A stretch of 64,000 nucleotides of DNA from Coenobita brevimanus. Its lineage: Eukaryota; Arthropoda; Malacostraca; Decapoda; Coenobitidae. The notes under the pieces are model-generated. The model was not told the origin of the DNA, made no database searches, and saw only the letters and a program-made list of their open reading frames with translations. Positions 60,501 to 64,000 of the stretch are shown one piece after another. Position numbers and translations under genes: made by a program. Where the stretch lies: NCBI GenBank assembly GCA_032717465.1, contig CM064669.1:51426194-51490193 (forward strand). Reading direction: 5' to 3'. The first letter of the stretch is position 1, and every line of letters starts with the position of its first letter.

Positions 60501-62949
60501 TCTGTTGAAGTCCATTACAGCGAGGTTTTACTGTAAATAAATTTTTTTTCCCAAATTACCTAAACATTGTGTGAGTGTGTGTTATTTCATTTCACTCTTG
60601 TTCACCTGCTGCTTCAAATTCAACACCACAGTATTGTATGGTCATTGACTTTGCACAGTAATGATTGTGATGGCTGAATGATGGCAAGATGGCACACATG
60701 GCTCAAAACAGGATTCTGCTTAGATACACCGCCAACCATTGAGGCAGAGACACATGACCGTAAGCTTATGTATTGGCAACTGCTGAGGCTTTGCAGGGGA
60801 TTGTAGTGATCATACAAGTGAGAATGGCAATTGTACATTGACCACTGAGGGTTAGTATTGTAGTGGGCCATAGTGATTATATAGGACAAAATGGCAATCA
60901 TGCATAATGTGCTAAAATCTTGAGATCGTATAAGTAAATGGTCACATAAGGGTCGATCATAAAGCAAAAGAGACTTGTACATTAAGTAGGGAATAAAGTA
61001 CTGTAATGGTAAAGAATGCTCAGAATTGGTAATGCTGGTTTGTTTTGTGTACACAGCTGAGTAATTACTTTGTGGTGGGTGGTGTGCGTAGCGGAGGCAG
61101 CACAGCGGCTGGGGGTATTGGCTCTGTGCTGGCCGAGTGGATTGTAAACAGAGCCTCACCAGTGGACACGTACGAGCTGGACATCTTGAGGTTTCTTCCT
61201 GCCCATAACAACGGAAGATTTCTCCTTGACCGTGTTCGGGAGGTACCAGGTTAGCTTACCATTGTTTATGAGGTATTTCATATATAATATTCCTTTTCCA
61301 CTCTGTTGGGTGGTTATCAGAATCTACCTTGCAACATATATTCATTTGCTGCTTCCACTACCACACCCATGTCCACACCAGCAGAATGAGCTGCCCCTAC
61401 AACACAGTATGCTACCATGTGAGCTTCCAGTGGAGCATTATTTATGGACCACCCTACAAAGTACATTGGTATGAAGTGTGTAAGTGTGGGTGTCTGTACC
61501 TGTTGCATGGAGCCAGGATTCTAGGGGCTTCGATAATAAGTGAATGAGAGTGGCCTATATACAGTGAATGGGCAGACTTGCTGGTGTTCCTACTTTAATT
61601 TTTTTTATTTATTTATTTTTTTAATGATGATGGTAATTCGGATGCTGTATGGTCTTGTATTTCAGTGTTTGATATCCATAGAAAATATAAACTTTGGCTG
61701 GCAGCCCAATTTTCCACTCTTATCTTTCACAGTGCTCAGTAGGGATGCTTGCATGCGGTTGGATCAATATGGCTGGTCAGCATAACTTTGTTGTTATACA
61801 AACATTCCTTTACTACCTCCTTGTGCCCTGAAAGGAGGGTGGTGGACTGCAGGAGAAGGACTGCTTAATTCTGTAGTTCAGTGGGTTAATGCCCAGATGA
61901 ACCTGGGGCTACAACTACCATACATCTACTATAATTGGTTTGTTGGTATAAATGTTTGGACACCAGTAGTTGGGCCTATGGAATTTTTGTTCTGCATTGA
62001 ATTTGTATTTCCTTCCTCTGTGTATCTTCTGTTGGGGGGGGAAACAGAGACATCTATTCTGCTCAGGTGATGGTTAGGTGTAGTCAGACTGGATGATTGA
62101 GAAAACCGATAACCAGGGATATTCATTCCTACCTCCTAACCAAGGCTCAGTGAATTTCATACAACCATGACTGTTTTTACGTTGTGAGAGGAGCAACAAA
62201 CTCTCATCCCTTTTCTGTCCAACTCTCTAATGCAAGAGTTAACTGTTACTTCCAGACCTTCATTTATGCAACAGGTCAACTCTGGAACTGTCTCTCTTTG
62301 CCTGTATGTCCTACTTCTTATGATCTCAGTCTTTCAAACGCAGTGTGTCCAGGCATCTCGAAATGAACTGATCTTGAGTTTGGCTCTCTTTTGTTTTGTT
62401 TTTGTTTTTTCTTGGAAGGAGTGGTTTGTGGGCTCCTGGCCTTTGGTTCCTTCTTCCTTGCATTAAAAAAAAAAAAAAAAAAAAAAAGCAGACTAACTGT
62501 AATACTGAATAGTATATTCACAGCAAGAGTAACAAAAATTAGTTGTTAGCATAATTATTCACTGATGATGAGGATTTTTCCAGTATTCACGATATTACTA
62601 TGCCATACCCTGCTTAATTGTGGACTTTGCCATAATGATGATGAATATGATGATGACTACTTTTTATTTCTCGGCTATCATTACACCATACAGGCATCGT
62701 ATGATAATGATGAGAATGCTTGTTATTAGTATTTGTTTGGTTATTTTATTTTATTATTGTTATCATTTTCTTTTTTTCCAGGTCACCATTACACCATTCC
62801 CTACCCATTTATGGACTTTGCCACTGGGCGGTGCCTTCGCATGTCGCCCTTGTTTCCAAAGCTGAAGGCTGCTGGCGGTGTCTTTGGACAGGTGATGGGA
62901 TATGAACGACCCAGTTACTTCATACATGACAAGAGTACTCAGGTGGAAG
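49220..62949 (+). CDS. PDPR: Pyruvate dehydrogenase phosphatase regulatory subunit (3'-partial)
   Basis: Nine exons: 49220-49400, 50938-51091, 52322-52534, 55028-55191, 56785-57021, 57722-57829, 58358-58527, 61057-61249 and 62782-62949, about 529 codons in one continuous frame. PDPR is a mitochondrial matrix flavoprotein of the dimethylglycine/sarcosine dehydrogenase family that tunes the phosphatase reactivating pyruvate dehydrogenase. Seen: a basic N-terminus like a mitochondrial presequence, a dinucleotide fold with CGGGMVGTS and an acidic residue ending strand 2 (VVLLEQG), then the FAD-domain segments. The His that binds FAD covalently in DMGDH and SARDH is absent (GSSWRGSG), which favours PDPR. 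MDFATGRCLRMSPLFPKL resembles PDPR more than SARDH. The aminomethyltransferase-like half should follow beyond the window. SARDH/DMGDH remains the alternative. Confidence 0.88.
49560..49790 (+). mobile_element. Retroposon 3' end with poly(A)
   Basis: GGGAACAGTTTGTGGGCCCC, TGGCATTTGGTTCCTTCTT then about 23 A. The same end occurs at 62415-62490. Confidence 0.7.
50060..50720 (+). pseudogene. LINE-B C-terminal part
   Basis: [56 protein letters not shown], then MNARPGEAGFTIEELRGRIG and LRRFGHVERMEDDSWMREMR. Same layout as 33370-33995. Stops and frameshifts are present. Confidence 0.8.
50938..51091 (+). CDS. PDPR: PDPR exon 2 (FAD-binding fold)
   Basis: GPHLSSTLVLTETLPKKAKV, VVCGGGMVGTSLTYHLAKLG, LGSNVVLLEQGR. 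GxGxxG-type turn GGGMVG with E of LLEQG as the ribose-binding acid. Acceptor TTGCAG, donor CAG|GTCAGT, phase 1 to phase 2. Confidence 0.93.
51095..51370. repeat. Dispersed repeat (family of 44740)
   Basis: CAGCAACTGTTAGGAAGTTT, CACTTGATTTAGCTTCCAGT, CATGGCCAACCCTAAAATGG. Confidence 0.55.
51412..51690 (-). mobile_element. Short retroposon: LINE leader joined to LINE-A tail
   Basis: TCTGTCTGTTCGTAACCAGA and CATAGTCCCGCAAGGAGTTG (complement of the LINE-A end), then GGGGAGGGGCACTAACCCTC, TATGTGGTTACCACCCAGCA and the hairpin. No coding part. Confidence 0.7.
51700..52320. other. PDPR intron 2, unassigned
   Basis: TATATA-rich at 52020. CGTACGATGTCGGGAG and CTTACGATGTTGGGTC at 52226-52290 are a pair of short similar stretches. 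No exon recognised. Confidence 0.35.
52322..52534 (+). CDS. PDPR: PDPR exon 3
   Basis: RLGGGSSWRGSGFLGGVKLN, KTEMDILRSSQRLAQALSEV, GEDTGWRECGGLHLARTRDR, LTLFRKMKAIAE. GGLHLARTRDRL matches the GSIFLAQTQDRL segment of vertebrate PDPR. The usual His for covalent FAD is missing. Donor GCAGA|GTAAAC. Confidence 0.92.
52545..52990 (-). mobile_element. Chimera: LINE leader joined to tRNA-derived SINE
   Basis: Minus strand order: leader from about 52870 (AAATGGTTTCCTGTAC hairpin, GAGTGGTAACCATATAACC), then AAATTTTGGTGCCTGGTGGT (A box), B box near 52720, SINE body to about 52575, and a tail of ATGAATAATAATAATAAT. Same as 34210 and 54612. Confidence 0.72.
53000..53545. other. PDPR intron 3, unassigned
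   Basis: G-rich run GGGGGGATGGGGGGAGGGGG at 53216-53240. AT-rich after 53330. A + frame at 52984-53295 has no similarity and no splice partners. Confidence 0.35.
53545..54540 (-). pseudogene. LINE endonuclease domain with 5' leader
   Basis: From 54540 down: leader (ATCATCCACTCACTTGGTGT, hairpin, GGTGGTAACCATATAACC at 54404). An ATG at 54378 then opens 178 codons: MSNASESPGGPNTCLRPQQN, HMAMWNVRGVNEESKRVEMV, MMALCDVKMKGCEVEEWEGV, VTVVYAPCNDMTERQKDRLW and MVIVMGDMNGRVGTGPEDEI. These are the APE-type endonuclease boxes (WNVRG, VYAP, GDMN). After a break it continues with YTWYRRNGDRVERSLIDYVL and GGPSDHM (SDH box) to 53554. 3' truncated, related to but distinct from the 46275 copy. Confidence 0.85.
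54541..54606. repeat. (ATT)n microsatellite
   Basis: About 20 ATT triplets with interruptions. Confidence 0.95.
54612..54890 (+). mobile_element. Chimera: LINE leader joined to tRNA-derived SINE
   Basis: CACCAGGAAACCATTTACTA, GGGTGGTTACCATATAACC, then TTGTGGTTTAATGGGAAGTT (A box), GTAGGTTTATATCC (B box), GGGATGAGTGAGGCTGGTCA and a tail of GGATGGATGGATTATTATTA. Confidence 0.72.
55028..55191 (+). CDS. PDPR: PDPR exon 4
   Basis: EARGTECYILTPEEVSRKCE, LVNTSDLIGAFWVPRDGVCD, SYKLTATLLKLAVEMG. LTPEEVSRKCELVNTSDLIG parallels ISPKKVAELHHLLNVHDLVG of vertebrate PDPR. Acceptor TTTGACAG, donor G|GTAAGG. Confidence 0.93.
55300..55790. other. PDPR intron 4, unassigned
   Basis: Short dispersed repeat (complement) at 55335-55395. 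GTAATGATAA repeats near 55550. T14 run at 55659. No exon. Confidence 0.4.
55790..56165. repeat. About 152-bp tandem repeat, 3 units
   Basis: CCACACCTACATA recurs at about 55815, 55967 and 56119, each followed by an ACCTGTTTTYATGGY-like block. Units contain CTACTC and CTCCCC blocks. Confidence 0.75.
56697..56770. repeat. (GTA)n and (ATC)n arrays
   Basis: GTA triplets to 56732, then ATC triplets to 56768, ending 16 bases before exon 5. Confidence 0.9.
56785..57021 (+). CDS. PDPR: PDPR exon 5
   Basis: GAQVVEECHLHRVLVHDRHV, VAVETNCGFIECDYMVNTGG, MWARKMGQMSEPHVKVPVHP, AEHYFLYTHPLNGVDPMIP. Matches VxCAGxWAxxLG and the HACEHFYLLTRPL segment of the family. The last third of the exon and its donor are duplicated twice in the following intron. 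Confidence 0.93.
57022..57290. repeat. Two decayed tandem copies of the exon 5 end
   Basis: GTGTGGATCCTATGATCCCA (exon, 57001) recurs as GTGTGGATGCCTTGATGCCT (57133) and GTGTGGATCCCATGATGCCA (57259), 132 and 126 bases apart. GAACATTAC precedes both copies, as GAGCATTAT does in the exon. Both copies retain GGTRT or GGTGT after the donor-like CAG/CTG. Confidence 0.85.
57325..57650 (+). mobile_element. tRNA-derived SINE (Leu/Ser-type head)
   Basis: A box in ATGGCTGAATGGTCAGTG and B box in CAGAGTTGGAATAACA, spaced as in a long-variable-arm tRNA. A body follows, ending ATGGCTAAGTGCCTTGTGAC. Confidence 0.6.
57722..57829 (+). CDS. PDPR: PDPR exon 6
   Basis: AIRDPDGNVYIREFNGGFLC, GGFEKWAKPSFEQELPG. 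The family pattern is DADGRIYIRNWQGGILSGGFE. Acceptor TTTTCAG, donor CCAG|GTAAAA, phase 1 to phase 1. Confidence 0.94.
57850..58345 (+). mobile_element. LINE-C C-terminus and 3' end
   Basis: Degraded RPRRKGRDMINECLRKQGME matches the 36270-36350 copy. The 3' UTR ends TCGTCCCACCTGTGGGTGGG and GATGATGGTGATGATGATAG, 12 bases before the exon 7 acceptor. Confidence 0.72.
58358..58527 (+). CDS. PDPR: PDPR exon 7
   Basis: EAMQEREQLEDWDHFHVLLR, EILHRVPIMTNAELSHLYNT, TCSFSPDHRWIFGQAPE. Family pattern LQEDWDHFEPLLSSLLRRMP and TFTPDMRCIMGESP. Acceptor CCCACAG, donor GAG|GTTAGA, ends in phase 0. Confidence 0.94.
58595..58765 (+). mobile_element. tRNA-derived SINE (family of 31270)
   Basis: GGTGGCTGAGTGGTTGGAGA (A box), a degraded B box near 58660 (GGAGCAGGGAACAC), then AGAGACTTTATTGATTTTGC. 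Confidence 0.5.
58885..60533. mobile_element. Inverted-repeat DNA transposon with nested LINE-C
   Basis: Left CAATAAATCCTCGATATAAC, right (complement) CAGTAAAACCTCGCTGTAAT. The arms stay similar for over 60 bases (…GACTTCAAYAGAC…, …TTTTATCRGAATCGARGAGC). Both ends are flanked by TA. The interior holds a second short element (about 58974-59425, GGTATACCTTGGTTTAATGA against a complement near 59410) and a LINE-C fragment. Confidence 0.75.
59600..60440 (-). pseudogene. LINE-C central region (endonuclease-RT linker)
   Basis: Minus frames read MEKRLGKYDLEQIGDAEGVC, RKGMQGTAWWNEEVRQAVAQ, KKKAYSEWMRNMGMEEDERW and then SRMEVVKAMKKLKIERVPGT DGMRGEMLKHGG. That is the AWWNEE linker and the KAPGPDG-like RT entry. 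Broken by frameshifts. Family assignment to LINE-C is by elimination and is uncertain. Confidence 0.7.
60534..61056. other. PDPR intron 7, unassigned
   Basis: No repeat family or exon recognised, apart from T-rich 60540-60550. Confidence 0.4.
61057..61249 (+). CDS. PDPR: PDPR exon 8
   Basis: LSNYFVVGGVRSGGSTAAGG, IGSVLAEWIVNRASPVDTYE, LDILRFLPAHNNGRFLLDRV, REVPG. Matches VQGYFVLAGMNSAGLSFGGG and WELDLKRF of the family. Acceptor ACACAG, donor CCAG|GTTAGC. Confidence 0.95.
61500..61640 (+). mobile_element. LINE-C 3' UTR fragment
   Basis: GGAGCCAGGATTCTAGGGGC, GATAATAAGTGAATGAGAGT and ATGATGATGG match the LINE-C 3' UTR order. Confidence 0.45.
61740..61935 (+). mobile_element. SINE-like element
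   Basis: GATGCTTGCATGCGGTTGGA (diverged head), CTGAAAGGAGGGTGGTGGAC, TTCAGTGGGTTAATGCCCAG, ATGAACCTGGGGCTACAACT. Confidence 0.62.
62060..62490 (+). mobile_element. Poly(A)-tailed LINE 3' end
   Basis: Reads VNCYFQTFIYATGQLWNCLS, then LPVCPTSYDLSLSNAVCPGI, the typical C-terminus of Jockey/CR1-like RT proteins (ARLWNSLP pattern). The 3' UTR GGAGTGGTTTGTGGGCTCCT, CCTTTGGTTCCTTCTTCC ends in A22. Confidence 0.75.
62782..62949 (+). CDS. PDPR: PDPR exon 9
   Basis: GHHYTIPYPFMDFATGRCLR, MSPLFPKLKAAGGVFGQVMG, YERPSYFIHDKSTQVE. Family pattern WDFQTGRQLRTSPLYDRL and GFERPKYF. Ends in phase 1 at GAAG|GTAAGG. Later exons lie beyond the window. Confidence 0.95.
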
Positions 62950-62959
62950 GTAAGGGTAA

Positions 62960-63015
62960 GAGTAGTGGTGGTGTGGTAGTAGTAGTAGTAATAGCAGTAG
63001 TAGTAGCAGTAATTG
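62960..63015. repeat. (GTA)n array
   Basis: GTAGTAGTA triplets right after the PDPR exon 9 donor. Confidence 0.9.
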
Positions 63016-63059
63016 CTGATTATGAACTACCCAGCTACTTTGTACATAAAAAAAGTAGT

Positions 63060-64000
63060 CAAATGTAAAGTCAGGATGGTGATGATCGTAGTTATGAAGA
63101 CATGGATGAGTGAAACTGTGTCAGCAGAGTGGAAAAAGGCTGTGATTTTACACCTGTACAAAAATAAGGGTGAGCGAAGTGAGTGCAAGGATTATCGTGG
63201 CATAAGTTTATTGAGTGTGGTAGGGAAGGTACATGGAAGAATCATTAGAGAGGAACTAAGAGAGATTAGTGAGGGATGTTAAAGTTATGGAAAGTGAGGA
63301 GTGTGTGCAGCAGCACAAATTATTGATATGTGACATGGTACTTAAAGAGTGATTGATGAAAAGAGGAATTATGCACTTAGGAGGAAAATATGGAAGCTGA
63401 AAAACAAAGCAGTAATGGATGCATTCTGTAGTGAGATGAGGAGAGTGTTGGCTGAACAGGGAGCCATTGACAGAGGTGTTAATGAACAGTACAGAGCCCT
63501 CAAGAATAACCTCCTGAGAGTTACTGATGCAGTATGTGGTTTGACAAGAGGCCCACCAAGACATAAAGTAACTTGGTGGTGGGATGAGGGTGTAGAAGCT
63601 GCAGTTAAGGAGAAAAGACTTTTCTGGGAATGGAAGAAGGATGGTAACAAAGAGGAATACTTGGCTGCCAAGTGTAGGGTTAGAAAAAAGGTTTACAGGG
63701 CGAAGTCTGAGTCACAGAGACTTTTACTTGATAACCTAAGTCGTGTGGAAAGGAAGAATATGTTTAAGGTGGAAAATCAGGTGAAGAGGGAGAATCGTGA
63801 TATTATAGGTGAGTAGTGTGTGAAGAATGATGAAGGAAGGGTAGTGGTGAAGAGTAGGGATATTAAAGGCGCATGGAGAGAGCATTATAGCTGGTTGTTG
63901 AATGAGGAGTTTGACTGGGATGGGGAAAGTTTGGAGCCAGCAGATCCAGCGTTTGCCCCTTGGCCTTTGATTGACACTGCTACTGTGAGTGAGGCAATAG
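63060..64000 (+). pseudogene. LINE-B copy, runs off the window
   Basis: An RT-entry fragment comes first (WKKAVILHLYKNKGERSECK, DYRGISLLSVVGKVHGRII, 63130-63275). Then the linker: MIDEKRNYALRRKIWKLKNK, HKVTWWWDEGVEAAVKEKRL, FWEWKKDGNKEEYLAAKCRV, NMFKVENQVKRENRDIIGE, a stop, and NEEFDWDGESLEPADPAFAP. The order is inverted relative to a normal LINE (RT entry before linker), so two insertions are joined. Confidence 0.8.

Noticed and set aside
49220..62949. Sarcosine or dimethylglycine dehydrogenase
   Set aside because: Same family, but the covalent-FAD His is missing and the exon 7-9 segments resemble PDPR more closely. Kept as the alternative.
63013..63282. Continuation of PDPR after exon 9
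   Set aside because: The frame reads LINE reverse transcriptase (HLYKNKGERSECKDYRGISL), not an aminomethyltransferase domain.

Overview
The window looks like nuclear DNA of an arthropod, most likely a decapod crustacean. That is inferred from multi-exon genes with GT-AG introns of 0.1-5 kb, an extreme density of simple repeats, a short run of the arthropod telomere unit TTAGG, and many APE-type LINE and tRNA-derived SINE copies. No species is named because nothing here fixes one.

Three spliced genes were rebuilt by hand, all on the + strand. (1) 6874-13666 encodes most of a class A G-protein coupled receptor (TM2 to C-terminus, eight exons, 408 codons). The exon for TM1 was not found and probably lies upstream of the window. 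(2) 24559-39975 is a complete PIF1 DNA helicase gene (11 coding exons, 620 aa), with Walker A, Walker B and the other helicase motifs all present. (3) 49220-62949 is the 5' two thirds of PDPR, the mitochondrial pyruvate dehydrogenase phosphatase regulatory subunit (nine exons, about 529 codons so far). It runs off the right edge, so the aminomethyltransferase-like C-terminal half is missing. The three genes have unrelated roles and share no obvious regulation.

Between and inside the genes the sequence is almost entirely repeats. Region 1-6870: microsatellites and old LINE ends. 7100-13500: receptor introns with several minisatellites touching exon edges. 13700-24500: long gene-poor stretch with satellites, an RTE-like LINE, a GC-rich repeat island and a tRNA-Thr-like SINE. 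24700-39800: PIF1 introns holding a pogo/Tigger remnant, nested inverted-repeat transposons, LINE copies and an antisense THAP-domain exon. 40000-49000: LINE copies between PIF1 and PDPR. 49400-64000: PDPR introns with more LINE and SINE copies.

I use three working names for LINE families. LINE-A has a 3' end of (GATA)n. LINE-B has a PHD-like zinc finger after the reverse transcriptase. LINE-C has a 3' end of (GATG/GAT)n. The most unusual observation is a set of short retroposons that join a LINE 5' leader to either the LINE-A 3' tail or a tRNA-derived SINE. Exon borders come from splice signals, reading phase and protein similarity recalled from family knowledge. No alignment or database search was run.
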